Below, piece by piece: positions 18,208 through 29,571 of a stretch of 64,000 nt of DNA. Both the position numbers and the translations under genes were made by a program. The stretch lies in contig NZ_JMSZ01000028.1 of the NCBI RefSeq assembly GCF_000691225.1, forward strand, positions 37,914-101,913, read 5' to 3'. A model generated the notes under the pieces. The model saw only the letters and a program-made list of their open reading frames with translations. It was not told where the DNA came from and searched no databases. Numbering within the stretch: the stretch's first letter is position 1; the number at the start of each line of letters is the position of its first letter. The stretch comes from Nitrincola lacisaponensis. Lineage in GTDB: Bacteria > Pseudomonadota > Gammaproteobacteria > Pseudomonadales > Balneatricaceae.

Positions 18208-19695
18208 ATGCACCTGAGTGCGGCCCTGGGCCCTCTGCTCGCACTGCTCGCCGGTGCCCTGTCGATTCTTGCGTTTGCGCCCTTTGATATTGCACCGCTG
18301 ATTCTGCTGGGGCCAGCGGTGCTCTTCGGCGTGCTGCCCAACCATATCAGTCCGCGCCGGGCTGCCTGGATCGGCTGGGCATTTGGCTGTGGATTTTTTG
18401 GTGCCGGTGTTTCCTGGGTCTGGGTCAGCATCCATGTCTATGGCGGTGCGTCCTTTCTGCTGGCAACCCTGGCAACGCTGCTGTTCGTCATGACACTGGC
18501 ACTGCTATTCGCCGCCCAGGCCTGGCTATATCAACGTCTGTTTCATCCGGCTACAGCCCGCTGGCTGGGCTTTATTGCGATCTGGATGGGTTTTGAATGG
18601 TTGCGCAGCTGGTTCCTCACCGGCTTCCCCTGGCTGCTGCTTGGCTATGCCTGGCTGGACACGCCTTTCAGTCCACTGGCTGCGGTCCTGGGTGTCTGGG
18701 GACTGTCACTACTGACCCTCTGCCTGGCCATCGGCCTGTATCATGCCGTGCGTCAGCGCTCACCCGGTGCTCTGCTCCTGGCGCTGGGCCTCCCCCTGAT
18801 CAGCCTGCTGTTACCAGACACCTGGACAGACGAACGCCCGGACAGCCAGTTAAAAGTCGCGCTGGTACAACCGAACATTTCTCAGCATGATAAATGGGAT
18901 GGACGCCTGCTGAGCGACATACTGCAGCAGATGATCGATCTAAGCGAGCCCTATCAGCAAGACCATGATCTGATTATCTGGCCAGAAACGGCAATACCAT
19001 CACTTTATTATCAGGCGGCACCCTATACAGAGCCTTTCTTTAATCAGCTAGACAGCTACAAAACAACACTGATCAGTGGCTTTCCCTTTATGACCCGGGA
19101 CTCCCAACAACCGGAAATACCCCGCTTTCATAACAGCCTGGGCATTTTCAGCTATGGCAGCGGCGTCTACCATAAACGCCGGCTGGTACCTTTCGGCGAG
19201 TACGTTCCGCTGGAAAATCAGTTACGCGGGCTGATTGAGTTTTTTGACCTGCCAATGTCGGAATTCAGCCTGCCGGAGCACACCGAACTCAGTCTGGATG
19301 TTCAGGGGCGCACACTGGCACCCTTGATCTGTTATGAAATTGCCTATCCTGAGCTGACACGCACATCTGCACGTCAGGCCGATATGCTGCTCACTGTCTC
19401 CAATGATGCCTGGTTCGATGACTCGCTGGCAGCCGAGCAGCACTTGCAGATTGCCCGCATGCGGGCACTGGAAAATGGTCGCTGGCTACTGCGCGGCACC
19501 AATGATGGCATTACTGCACTGGTCGCACCTGACGGTGGACTGGTCGAACGCCTCAGCCGTGAAACAGCGGGGGTCCTCAGCGTAGACGTCCCAGCCATGC
19601 AGGGCCAGACACCCTATCAAACGCTGGGTATCTGGCCTGTCTGGCTGTTCAGCCTGGCATTATTAATTGTCGCTCGCTGGCCAAGGGCGCGATAA
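18208..19695 (+). CDS. lnt: Apolipoprotein N-acyltransferase
   Basis: This 495-residue inner-membrane enzyme adds the third acyl chain to the N-terminal cysteine of lipoproteins. About six to seven N-terminal helices (8-205) precede a nitrilase-like periplasmic domain with the catalytic triad E260 (WPETAIPS), K323 (HKRRLVPFGEY) and C375 (LICYEIAYPE). A last helix lies at about 470-490. It begins 3 bp after ybeX. Its 3' end overlaps the convergent zinc-ribbon gene by 33 bp. Confidence 0.95.
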   Translation: MHLSAALGPLLALLAGALSILAFAPFDIAPLILLGPAVLFGVLPNHISPRRAAWIGWAFGCGFFGAGVSWVWVSIHVYGGASFLLATLATLLFVMTLALLFAAQAWLYQRLFHPATARWLGFIAIWMGFEWLRSWFLTGFPWLLLGYAWLDTPFSPLAAVLGVWGLSLLTLCLAIGLYHAVRQRSPGALLLALGLPLISLLLPDTWTDERPDSQLKVALVQPNISQHDKWDGRLLSDILQQMIDLSEPYQQDHDLIIWPETAIPSLYYQAAPYTEPFFNQLDSYKTTLISGFPFMTRDSQQPEIPRFHNSLGIFSYGSGVYHKRRLVPFGEYVPLENQLRGLIEFFDLPMSEFSLPEHTELSLDVQGRTLAPLICYEIAYPELTRTSARQADMLLTVSNDAWFDDSLAAEQHLQIARMRALENGRWLLRGTNDGITALVAPDGGLVERLSRETAGVLSVDVPAMQGQTPYQTLGIWPVWLFSLALLIVARWPRAR

Positions 19696-20214
19696 GCGTT
19701 CAAAAATCACCCCGTGACAAGCACTGCAGGGCTCAATCACACCACTCTTGATCAGCAACTGCTGCTCACCGCAGCTGACACATTCCAGTCGGCCCGGTAA
19801 GGTAATTTCACCCGCCAGGTACTGCTGCTCGGAATGACTCAATTGCTCCCTGAGCAACTCATGCTGGACCCGGGTTTTGTCTGCCAGCTCCCACAACCGG
19901 TTCATTACCGTCTGCTCCAGCGCATTCAGGTCAAAGTTAAGCCAAGCAGCAATGCCTTCACCGGTTTCATGCGCATAGTAGCCAATTTGCTTCAGATCGC
20001 GCTCAATATAGGCGTTCAGGAGATCCATCTCGTCGCGGGTCATCTCCTCCGCAGCCATCTCCAATTCAATGGCTTCCTGAATACGCGCTCTGAGCGATTC
20101 CCAGGTCGTTTCTCCGGCTTCATCCAGACTGCGCCGCAAACGATCCAGTATCCGATCATAGGCTTCTGGAGCCACTTCGGAATGCTGTACCGGTTTTTTA
20201 TCTGAATCACGCAT
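19663..20214 (-). CDS. Zinc ribbon-containing protein (DUF1451 family)
   Basis: This 183-residue soluble protein has a long, highly charged helical N-terminal part (about 10-125, rich in Glu and Arg) and a C-terminal zinc ribbon with two CxxC pairs (CVSCGEQ and CSACHGV). It matches the DUF1451 family found beside lnt/leuS in gammaproteobacteria; its function is unknown. The ATG at 20214 is chosen because AAGGA is spaced 6 bases before it; a GTG at 20220 is the alternative. The last 11 codons overlap the end of lnt on the other strand. Confidence 0.85.
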   Translation of the reverse strand: MRDSDKKPVQHSEVAPEAYDRILDRLRRSLDEAGETTWESLRARIQEAIELEMAAEEMTRDEMDLLNAYIERDLKQIGYYAHETGEGIAAWLNFDLNALEQTVMNRLWELADKTRVQHELLREQLSHSEQQYLAGEITLPGRLECVSCGEQQLLIKSGVIEPCSACHGVIFERLSRPWPASDN

Positions 20215-20226
20215 AGTCACTCCTTA

Positions 20227-20242
20227 ATCACCCGAGGGTGAT
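20227..20242. promoter_or_regulatory. Palindrome ATCACCC-GA-GGGTGAT in a divergent leader
   Basis: Perfect 7-bp arms around GA lie 12 bp before the zinc-ribbon ATG and within the region that also precedes leuS. It could be an operator or a small leader hairpin; no matching regulator is suggested. Confidence 0.3.
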
Positions 20243-20365
20243 GAGATTAAGCCCTGTTTGCAGGCTTGTATATATTGTATGCTATGCCGCATTCAGAAAT
20301 CTTTCCAATCCAACCGGGTCACTGAAGCCAATCACTGTGTTTTCAGGCCCAGAATTAGGTTTTAA

Positions 20366-22969
<2,604 letters not shown>

Positions 22970-22979
22970 GAGAAATGCC

Positions 22980-23516
22980 ATGTACCGTCTGACAGTCCGA
23001 CCTACATCCTTTGCCCGGCTGCTACCTTGGCTGCTACCTTGGCTGCTGCTTGGACTGCTGTTGCTGTCCGCCAGCGGCTGTGGTTTCAAGCTGCGCGGGC
23101 TGTATGACATTCCTGAAAGCCTCAAGCGGGTCGCCATTGATGCAGGCTCGCAGCAGGACTCACAACTGTCGCGCACACTGGAACAGGCTCTGGAAGCCAA
23201 CGGTGTCGTGATCGATAATCAGGCGCCCTATCGCATTGAACTCCTGCAACAAGGCATTACTCGCCGTACGCTGTCACTGGATAGCAGTGCCAGGGCGTCT
23301 GAGTATGAATTGCGCGGTGAAGTCACTTTCCAGGTCAGTGATCGTGACGGAAACCTGCTGCTGCCCGAACGCACCTTGATGTCTGAGCGCGCCTATAACG
23401 TCGACAGCTCCAACATCACTGCCAGCGATTCGCAGGAACCGATATTGCGCCAGCAGATTCATCAGGATCTCGCTCAGCAGATTATGCGCCAGTACATCCG
23501 GATTCAGATGCCGTGA
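22980..23516 (+). CDS. lptE: LPS-assembly lipoprotein LptE
   Basis: This 178-residue outer-membrane lipoprotein plugs the LptD barrel and helps insert lipopolysaccharide. The signal peptide is leucine-rich with a lipobox SASGC at C34, followed by GFKLRGLYDIPESL, the LptE family start. The ATG at 22980 is chosen because AGGAG is positioned before it; an in-frame start at 22962 would overlap leuS. The signal peptide contains a short tandem duplication (CTGCTACCTTGG twice), giving LLPWLLPWLL. The stop overlaps holA as GTGA. Confidence 0.93.
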   Translation: MYRLTVRPTSFARLLPWLLPWLLLGLLLLSASGCGFKLRGLYDIPESLKRVAIDAGSQQDSQLSRTLEQALEANGVVIDNQAPYRIELLQQGITRRTLSLDSSARASEYELRGEVTFQVSDRDGNLLLPERTLMSERAYNVDSSNITASDSQEPILRQQIHQDLAQQIMRQYIRIQMP

Positions 23517-24550
23517 AAACCCGCAGTGACCAGCTCCAGAACGTGTTGCAACGCTACCAGGGTGCAGACGTTTTTCTGGTGCTGGGTGATGAACCCCTGC
23601 AGTCACAGGAAGCCAGCGACGCCCTGCGCCGCTGGTTAAGATCCCAGGGCTACAGTGAGCGGGATCTGCACCATGCAGACGGGCACTTCAGCTGGGAACG
23701 GATCCTGTTAGGCACTAACGAGCTGTCACTGTTTGCCGAACGCAAGCTGGTTGAAATCCGCCTCGGCGGACACAAGATCAACAAGGCAGACGGCCAGTTG
23801 CTGCTTGCATGGCTAAAGGACCCGGCACCGGACACAGCCTTGCTGATTGTGCTGGACAAGGCGGATGCGGCCAGTCGCAAAAGCGCCTGGTTCAAGCAGA
23901 TCGAGGCGCAAGGACTGCTGGTTGAAGTACACACGCCCGATGCGACACAGCTTCCGCAATGGCTGGCTCAGCGTGCAGTACAACAAGGTCTGCAACTGGA
24001 TGCTGATGCCCTGCATGTTCTGTCTGAACGCATTGAAGGCAATCTGCTGGCTGCCCATCAGGAGCTGGCTAAACTGCACTTGCTGTTCCCAAATGAACAG
24101 ATTTCGGCAGAACAGGTAATTGCATCCGTCTCTGACAGCTCACGTTATGATGTGTTTGCACTAACAGAAGCGGCACTGGCACAACAACCGGAACGTTGTG
24201 AAAAAATCCTTACCGCATTGATCCATGAAGGGCTTGAAGCACCGGTCGTGCTCTGGGCACTCACACGCGAGATTCGTACCGTCTATACTGTACAACAGGG
24301 GCTGCAACAAGGGCAGCCATACGACAATCTGTGTCAGAAAGAACGTATCTGGGGTAAGCGCAAGACACTGGTGCGCAAAGCCAGTCAACAGCTGCAGGCG
24401 GGCACTCTGGAACAGATGCTGCAATCAGCCTCTCTGGCGGATCAGGCCATCAAAGGCATGCGCGATGATAACCCCTGGCTGATCATTCGGCACATTACCC
24501 TTAAACTGGCAGGCATCAACCTGCTCCCGGTACAGATGGACAGCCTATGA
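23513..24550 (+). CDS. holA: DNA polymerase III subunit delta
   Basis: This 345-residue clamp-loader subunit opens the beta ring. The sequence carries the expected divergent AAA+ delta fold and the family features VLGDEPLQSQEASDALR near the N-terminus and AELHLLFP/SSRYDVFAL-like middle segments. It starts at a GTG overlapping the lptE stop, and its stop overlaps the next gene as ATGA. The leuS-lptE-holA order is the conserved gammaproteobacterial one. Confidence 0.93.
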   Translation: MKTRSDQLQNVLQRYQGADVFLVLGDEPLQSQEASDALRRWLRSQGYSERDLHHADGHFSWERILLGTNELSLFAERKLVEIRLGGHKINKADGQLLLAWLKDPAPDTALLIVLDKADAASRKSAWFKQIEAQGLLVEVHTPDATQLPQWLAQRAVQQGLQLDADALHVLSERIEGNLLAAHQELAKLHLLFPNEQISAEQVIASVSDSSRYDVFALTEAALAQQPERCEKILTALIHEGLEAPVVLWALTREIRTVYTVQQGLQQGQPYDNLCQKERIWGKRKTLVRKASQQLQAGTLEQMLQSASLADQAIKGMRDDNPWLIIRHITLKLAGINLLPVQMDSL

Positions 24551-24906
24551 CTCGACTGCTCTCAGTTTTTTTGTTGCTGACTCTGTTACTGCTCAGCGGT
24601 TGTGACCGTGAGCCGTCTCCAGCCAAAATGACGCGCGGTGATCAGCTGTATGCTTACTACTGCCAGGAGTGTCATACCTACAGAGGTCTGGGCGCAGAAC
24701 TGCAAAACCTGCCTGCAGGCGTCAGCCAGTTACAGGTTCATGATGTAGTACTGATCATCAAGCATGGCTATCAGTTTGGCCATCCTATGGGACACTTTCC
24801 CAATCTAAGCAATGAACAGGCTGTTACAGTTGCAGAATATGCCGTGGAGCTGCGTCGCCGTCAGCGTGAGCAGCGCTTGCAGCAAGAGCAGGAATCAGGC
24901 CAGTAA
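24547..24906 (+). CDS. Monohaem cytochrome c lipoprotein
   Basis: This 119-residue protein has a lipoprotein signal ending LLLLSGC (C19), one CxxCH haem site at C39-Q-E-C42-H43, and a likely axial Met at M81 (GHPMGHFPNLS). The residue after the lipidated cysteine is Asp, which in enterobacteria keeps lipoproteins at the inner membrane. A charged tail (RRRQREQRLQQEQE) follows. It is probably a small periplasmic-facing electron carrier; the partner is unknown. Its start overlaps the holA stop, so it is co-translated with housekeeping genes. Confidence 0.85.
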   Translation: MTRLLSVFLLLTLLLLSGCDREPSPAKMTRGDQLYAYYCQECHTYRGLGAELQNLPAGVSQLQVHDVVLIIKHGYQFGHPMGHFPNLSNEQAVTVAEYAVELRRRQREQRLQQEQESGQ

Positions 24907-24937
24907 ACGCCCCAGAGACAGGCACGTGCGATGAAAC

Positions 24938-24954
24938 CGAGCCAAAATGGCGCA
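24938..24954. promoter_or_regulatory. Weak NtrC-like site upstream of amt
   Basis: CGAGCC-AAAAT-GGCGCA matches 8 of 12 arm positions of TGCACC-N5-GGTGCA. It is centred about 122 bp before the predicted sigma-54 start of amt, a usual distance for NtrC. The match alone is weak. Confidence 0.25.
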
Positions 24955-25041
24955 CTTTATATCCAATCGTTAACCCCCCTCCTTTACTGAACATCTTGAG
25001 TTTCAAGCAATAAGTACATTTATTCCGCCTCCGGTACAGCT

Positions 25042-25057
25042 TGGCACAAAGACTGCT
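25042..25057 (+). promoter_or_regulatory. Sigma-54 promoter of amt
   Basis: TGGCACAAAGACTGCT has GG and GC separated by 10 bp, as required at -24/-12, and a perfect TGGCAC half. Transcription would start near 25068, about 70 bp before the amt ATG. Confidence 0.65.
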
Positions 25058-25140
25058 TATTTTCTCTGTCAGAACTTTTTATAACCCTTAATAAATAAAA
25101 TATTTGCTAGCCGCCCCGCAACCTGATTGAGGATTGACCT

Positions 25141-26517
25141 ATGGATGAGCTACAACCCCCTTCCCTGGAAGAGCTACAGGCTCTGATCGAGATGACCAAC
25201 ACCCTGAATATGGAGATTTTCTACTGGTGGTGTACAGCCTTGATGGTGCTGATACATGCCGGATTCCTGTCCTATGAAATTGGTGCTTCGCGCCTGAAAA
25301 ACGCACTGGCCGCCGGTGTCAAAAATATACTGGCCTTTGCCCTGGTCATTCCGATGGTCTATCTGATCGGCTGGGCCATTTACAACGCCTTCCCGGATGG
25401 TCTGGTACCACGCATGGATGACCTCCTGGCATCCATGCCTTGGAACGAATCCATGGGCCCCAATATTCAGGATAATGCCACCGGCATTTTCTGGGGGGCT
25501 TTTGCTTTGTTCGCTGCCACGACCGGTTCCATTTTTTCCGGTGCCATCATTGAACGGGCCAGAGTCAGTGCGTTCCTGATTCTGGCCATGTTACTCGGTG
25601 GCGTCCTCTGGCTGCTGGCTGCGGCCTGGGGCTGGCACCCGGAGGGCTGGCTGACCGTCAAGTGGGGTTATCACGATGTGGGCGCAGCAGGCGTCGTGCA
25701 TATGGTCGCCGGTTTCTTTGCCCTGGCGGTGGTGATTAACCTTGGACCGCGTATCGGTCGCTTTAACCCCGATGGCAGTGTAAATCCGATTGCCGGTCAC
25801 AGCATGCCCATGAGTGTCGTCGGACTGATGCTGATTATCGTCGGCTTCTTCGGCTTTCTGGGCGGCTGTATTATCTACAATGAAGGTGGCCAATGGATCA
25901 ATATCTATGGCCAGCCGACAACCCTCTCCGCGTTTTCCTTTAATACTCTGATGGGCTTTGCCGGTGGCGTCGTCGGTGCTTACCTCATCAGTCGCGAACC
26001 TTTCTGGATGATGTCAGGCGGACTGGTGGGAATTATTTCCGTCGCCCCCGGGCTGGATCTTTATCATCCGGGACTGGCCTACCTGATTGCACTGGGTGTC
26101 GGCTGCCTGGCCCCGATGGTCAATCAACTGCTGTTACGACTGCGCATTGATGATGCGGTGGGCGCTTTTGCCGTGCATGGCTTTGCCGGATTTGCAGGGC
26201 TGCTGATCAGCGGTATCTTCCTGAGTGGTTATCCCAACATGGAAGGTATGGCCGATATCAGTTTCAGCGGACAGCTCATCGGCGCACTGGTGATGGCATC
26301 ACTGGGCTTCATTCCCGGTTATCTGATCTCTTACCTGCTGAAACAGGCAGGTATGCTGCGTGTTCCGGCACATGCAGAAGAGCGCGGTCTGGATTTAACC
26401 GAAGTGCCAGCACAAGCCTACCCCGAGTGGGCCGCCATGCAGGGACAGGCTCCGGTGAAGCGTTTTGAGAATACAACACCGGAACCCGGCATCGCTATGG
26501 AAAACAAACTGGCCTGA
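25141..26517 (+). CDS. amt: Ammonium transporter Amt
   Basis: This 458-residue inner-membrane channel has 11 helices. The pore twin histidines are H187 (GVVHMVAG) and H346 (AVHGFAG), with D179 at the position of the conserved pore-entry Asp. It has no signal peptide. The soluble C-terminal tail is longer and differs from AmtB. No glnK/glnB gene is adjacent, unlike the common glnK-amtB pair; a 58-residue membrane protein gene follows instead. A sigma-54 promoter lies upstream and NtrC/NtrB are encoded downstream, which fits induction by nitrogen limitation. Confidence 0.93.
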   Translation: MDELQPPSLEELQALIEMTNTLNMEIFYWWCTALMVLIHAGFLSYEIGASRLKNALAAGVKNILAFALVIPMVYLIGWAIYNAFPDGLVPRMDDLLASMPWNESMGPNIQDNATGIFWGAFALFAATTGSIFSGAIIERARVSAFLILAMLLGGVLWLLAAAWGWHPEGWLTVKWGYHDVGAAGVVHMVAGFFALAVVINLGPRIGRFNPDGSVNPIAGHSMPMSVVGLMLIIVGFFGFLGGCIIYNEGGQWINIYGQPTTLSAFSFNTLMGFAGGVVGAYLISREPFWMMSGGLVGIISVAPGLDLYHPGLAYLIALGVGCLAPMVNQLLLRLRIDDAVGAFAVHGFAGFAGLLISGIFLSGYPNMEGMADISFSGQLIGALVMASLGFIPGYLISYLLKQAGMLRVPAHAEERGLDLTEVPAQAYPEWAAMQGQAPVKRFENTTPEPGIAMENKLA

Positions 26518-26549
26518 CGCCATCTCACACCTAAGACAGGAGAACGAAC

Positions 26550-26726
26550 ATGAGTTTAAAGACATTCGAAGGTGCTGGTGCAGTATTCACGTTTTTTGAT
26601 CAGCCACTGGTGCTGGGTCTGATCACGTTGGGAGTTGTGGCTGCCGTTGTACTGGTCGTGGTTGCCAGCGCAATCCATGAAAAGCACAGTTTTAGCAGTC
26701 CGATGGATCCACGAAAAAACCGTTAA
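26550..26726 (+). CDS. Small membrane protein downstream of amt
   Basis: This encodes 58 residues: a polar N-terminus (MSLKTFEGAGAVFTFFD), one long hydrophobic helix at about 20-43 rich in Val, and a basic polar tail ending PMDPRKNR. The ATG follows an excellent AGGAGAACGAAC ribosome site, 33 bp after the amt stop. I do not recognise the family. The position suggests co-expression with amt and possibly a small partner of the transporter; this is inference from context only. Confidence 0.75.
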   Translation: MSLKTFEGAGAVFTFFDQPLVLGLITLGVVAAVVLVVVASAIHEKHSFSSPMDPRKNR

Positions 26727-26740
26727 GCAGCCTGTGGCCG

Positions 26741-26771
26741 ACCGACAGCTTGCTCCATGCAGGCTGTCGGT
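26741..26771. terminator. Hairpin between convergent amt and ntrC transcripts
   Basis: Arms ACCGACAGC (26741-26749) and GCTGTCGGT (26763-26771) enclose a 13-base loop with three further inner pairs. No strong T-run follows on either side. It is probably a weak bidirectional terminator or transcript-end hairpin. Confidence 0.4.
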
Positions 26772-26800
26772 CTTAGTAGCGATATTATCCGGATAACAAC

Positions 26801-28228
26801 TCAGCTGTCGTCATCCTCATCATCAGACTCCATTCCCAGTTCCTTGATTTTCCGGGTCAGGGTATTACGCCCCCACCCCAGCAATTCTGCTGCGTCCCGC
26901 TTGCGCCCGGCCGTATGCTTCAGGGCAACTTCAATCATTGCCTGCTCAAATGTCGGCAACGCTTCATTCAGGATCGCTTTGCGCCCTCGCGTCAGTTGCT
27001 GATCTGCCCAGCTGCGCAACAGCTGATCCCAGCTACCTCCCACCGGATGCGCGGTTTCGGGACGATCCAGTAATTCAGGCGGCAGATCTGAAATCAACAC
27101 TTCCCGACCGGACGCCATCACCGTTAACCAGCGGCAGGTGTTTTCCAGCTGGCGCACATTACCTGGCCAGGGCAAGTCACAGATAAACTCTTCTGTTTCC
27201 GCCTTGAGTGTTTTCGGTTCGACATTCAGCTCTTCTGCAGAGCGGGCTAAAAAGTAGCGCGCCAGACGAGGTATATCCTCACGCCGCTGCGACAGACGCG
27301 GAATATGAATACGTATTACGTTCAGACGGTGAAACAGGTCCTCACGAAAGCGCCCTTCACGTACCAGATTTTCCAGGTTCTGATGGGTTGCGGCAATAAT
27401 ACGCACATCCACCTTGACCGGCGTATGGCCGCCCACCCGGTAAAATTCACCGTCAGCCAGTACACGCAACAAGCGGGTTTGCGTATCGGCAGGCATATCA
27501 CCGATTTCGTCCAGAAACAGGGTGCCACCATCAGCCTGCTCAAAGCGGCCACGGCGTGCCGCGGCAGCGCCGGTAAAGGCACCCTTTTCATGTCCGAACA
27601 GTTCTGACTCAATCAGATCTTTAGGTATTGCCGCCATATTCAACGGAATAAATGGATGGGCCACACGCGGACTGTGACGGTGCAGCGCATGTGCCACCAG
27701 CTCTTTACCCGTACCAGAGTCACCATTGATCAACACAGTAATATTGGATTGTGACAAACGCCCTATGGCCCGAAAAACCTCCTGCATCGCAGGTGCTTCA
27801 CCAATAATTTCGGCGGTATCCGCTTCCATCAGGTCAGGCGCTTTCTCGCGCTGCTCATGGGCATGTTCAACGGCGCGGGCAACCAGCGCAACTGCATCAT
27901 CCACATCAAACGGCTTGGGCAGATATTCAAATGCGCCGCCTCGGTAAGAAGCAACTGCGCTGTCGAGATCCGAATGTGCGGTCATGATAATGATCGGCAT
28001 GTTCGGATAATCACGATGAATGCGTTCCAGCATTTCCAGTCCATCCATGCCGGGCATGCGGATGTCGCTGATGATCGCGTCCGGCTGTTCAATGCTCAGG
28101 CGTTTCAACAAAGGGTCAGCACCGTCAAACAATGCCGTTTTCAGACCCGCAGAGGCCAATGCCTTGTCCAGCACCCAACGAATTGATCGGTCATCATCAA
28201 CCACCCAGACATTACCGGTTGTTTTCAT
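26801..28228 (-). CDS. ntrC: Nitrogen regulator NtrC (GlnG)
   Basis: This 475-residue sigma-54 activator has a receiver (phospho-acceptor D55 in ISDIRMPG), an AAA+ domain with GDSGTGKE and GAFTGA, and a C-terminal Fis-type helix-turn-helix ([20 protein letters not shown]). Its length and sequence match E. coli NtrC (469). It overlaps the end of ntrB by 17 bp. Predicted targets visible here are glnA, ntrB, the divergent ligase/transglutaminase operons and possibly amt. Confidence 0.97.
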   Translation of the reverse strand: MKTTGNVWVVDDDRSIRWVLDKALASAGLKTALFDGADPLLKRLSIEQPDAIISDIRMPGMDGLEMLERIHRDYPNMPIIIMTAHSDLDSAVASYRGGAFEYLPKPFDVDDAVALVARAVEHAHEQREKAPDLMEADTAEIIGEAPAMQEVFRAIGRLSQSNITVLINGDSGTGKELVAHALHRHSPRVAHPFIPLNMAAIPKDLIESELFGHEKGAFTGAAAARRGRFEQADGGTLFLDEIGDMPADTQTRLLRVLADGEFYRVGGHTPVKVDVRIIAATHQNLENLVREGRFREDLFHRLNVIRIHIPRLSQRREDIPRLARYFLARSAEELNVEPKTLKAETEEFICDLPWPGNVRQLENTCRWLTVMASGREVLISDLPPELLDRPETAHPVGGSWDQLLRSWADQQLTRGRKAILNEALPTFEQAMIEVALKHTAGRKRDAAELLGWGRNTLTRKIKELGMESDDEDDDS

Positions 28229-29285
28229 GATTCTGCTCCAGTGGTATTAATAATTGAAATCGTGTTTGTCCAGGCTCGGTAGTGCACTCAATCAAGCCTC
28301 GATGGCGATTGATAATCGATTGGGCAATCGACAGACCAAGACCCGAGCCTTCTGCACGCCCAGTCACCATCGGATAAAAAATGGAAGACAACAGCTCCTC
28401 AGGAATACCGGGACCGTTGTCGATAATTTCGATGGAACACACCAGACGATGGCGCTCTGTACCCAGGGTCATTTGCCGCAGTGCACGTGTACGAATGATA
28501 ATCGCGGGCTGCTCAGTAGCTGACTCATGCATCGCCTGCATGGCATTGCGCACAATATTGAGGATGGCCTGTATCAACTGTTCCTTGTCACCTGAAAATT
28601 CCGGAATACTGGGATCATAGTCCCGCGTAAGCTGAATACGTTCAGCTGACTCAGCACGGACTAAACTGCACACGCGTTCCAGGATGGCATGAATATTCAC
28701 GCTTTCCAGATGCGGTAATTTATGCGGACCCAGCAAACGGTCCACCAGATTTCGTAAACGATCCGCTTCATCAATAATGACCCGGGTGTAGTCGTGCAAC
28801 TCTTCATCAGCCAGCTCACGTTCCAGCAGTTGTGCAGCGCCACGTATACCACCCAGGGGATTTTTGATTTCATGCGCCAGCCCCCTGACCAATGAACGTG
28901 CAGTGGCATGCCGGGTCAGCAACTCTTCTTCACGCTCTATGCGTAACAATCGATCCCGAGCCTGCACTTCCAGCAACAACCCTATGGTGGGCGTGATATT
29001 CACACTGTAGTCAATCAGCAACTCCTGCCCCATGGCATTCATCAAACGGGCTTCGCGCTTGCTGTATGGATGCAAGGTCAAGAGCGCATCTTTCATCAGC
29101 TCAAGGTCTTCTTCACTGAACACCAGCCATTCATGGATGGCCTTACCCTGTAAACGACGTGATGATGCTTGCAGCAACATTTCCGCTGCCGGATTCATAT
29201 ACTGGATGAATAACTGCTCATCAAGCAGGATGACCGAGGTGGTCAAATTATCCAGAATTTGCTGATGAATGGGTTTTATGGGCAT
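28212..29285 (-). CDS. ntrB: Nitrogen sensor histidine kinase NtrB (GlnL)
   Basis: This 357-residue cytoplasmic kinase/phosphatase has a PAS domain (about 5-115), a HisKA domain with H138 in GLAHEIKNPLGGIRG, and an ATPase domain (about 235-350; IDNGPGIPEE, EGSGLGLSIAQ). It controls NtrC phosphorylation under PII. The ATG at 29285 is chosen because AGGAG is spaced 8 bases before it; a TTG one codon upstream is less likely. Its own sigma-54 promoter and NtrC site lie between it and glnA. Confidence 0.95.
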   Translation of the reverse strand: MPIKPIHQQILDNLTTSVILLDEQLFIQYMNPAAEMLLQASSRRLQGKAIHEWLVFSEEDLELMKDALLTLHPYSKREARLMNAMGQELLIDYSVNITPTIGLLLEVQARDRLLRIEREEELLTRHATARSLVRGLAHEIKNPLGGIRGAAQLLERELADEELHDYTRVIIDEADRLRNLVDRLLGPHKLPHLESVNIHAILERVCSLVRAESAERIQLTRDYDPSIPEFSGDKEQLIQAILNIVRNAMQAMHESATEQPAIIIRTRALRQMTLGTERHRLVCSIEIIDNGPGIPEELLSSIFYPMVTGRAEGSGLGLSIAQSIINRHRGLIECTTEPGQTRFQLLIPLEQNHENNR

Positions 29286-29311
29286 CAAAAACTCTCCTCT
29301 TGCATAGACTT

Positions 29312-29327
29312 AGCAAGAAAGGTGCCA
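29312..29327 (-). promoter_or_regulatory. Sigma-54 promoter of ntrBC
   Basis: On the minus strand TGGCACCTTTCTTGCT has GG-N10-GC and matches the -24/-12 consensus almost fully. The predicted start near 29302 lies about 17 bp before the ntrB ATG. An NtrC site is centred about 117 bp upstream. Confidence 0.75.
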
Positions 29328-29410
29328 CTTGATAGCAGCTCTTCGGTCCAAATAAGTGCAGAGATTACGGCACTCAGAGCCAGCTGATCATAGAACACAC
29401 ACCTGACTCA

Positions 29411-29427
29411 TGCACTATTTTTGTGCA
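29411..29427. promoter_or_regulatory. NtrC site upstream of ntrBC
   Basis: TGCACT-ATTTT-TGTGCA is a near-perfect NtrC palindrome (TGCAC/GTGCA arms, A/T-rich centre). It lies between the glnA terminator and the ntrB sigma-54 promoter. Confidence 0.75.
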
Positions 29428-29530
29428 CATGCATTTTTTCGGGTCGTGAATCTGCAATAGGAAGAGGCAATCACGGGCATCGCCGCTCCTGCGCATCCAT
29501 GCGCTCGCGGCATACCGCACCCTGCACATA

Positions 29531-29560
29531 AAAAAAAACCTCCTGACGGAGGTTTTTTTT
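29531..29560 (-). terminator. Terminator of glnA
   Basis: A 13-bp stem (AAAAAAAACCTCC with GGAGGTTTTTTTT) has a TGAC loop and begins about 12 bp after the glnA stop. The flanking A and T runs make it bidirectional. It separates glnA from ntrBC. Confidence 0.92.
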
Positions 29561-29571
29561 CAAGCTGAATA

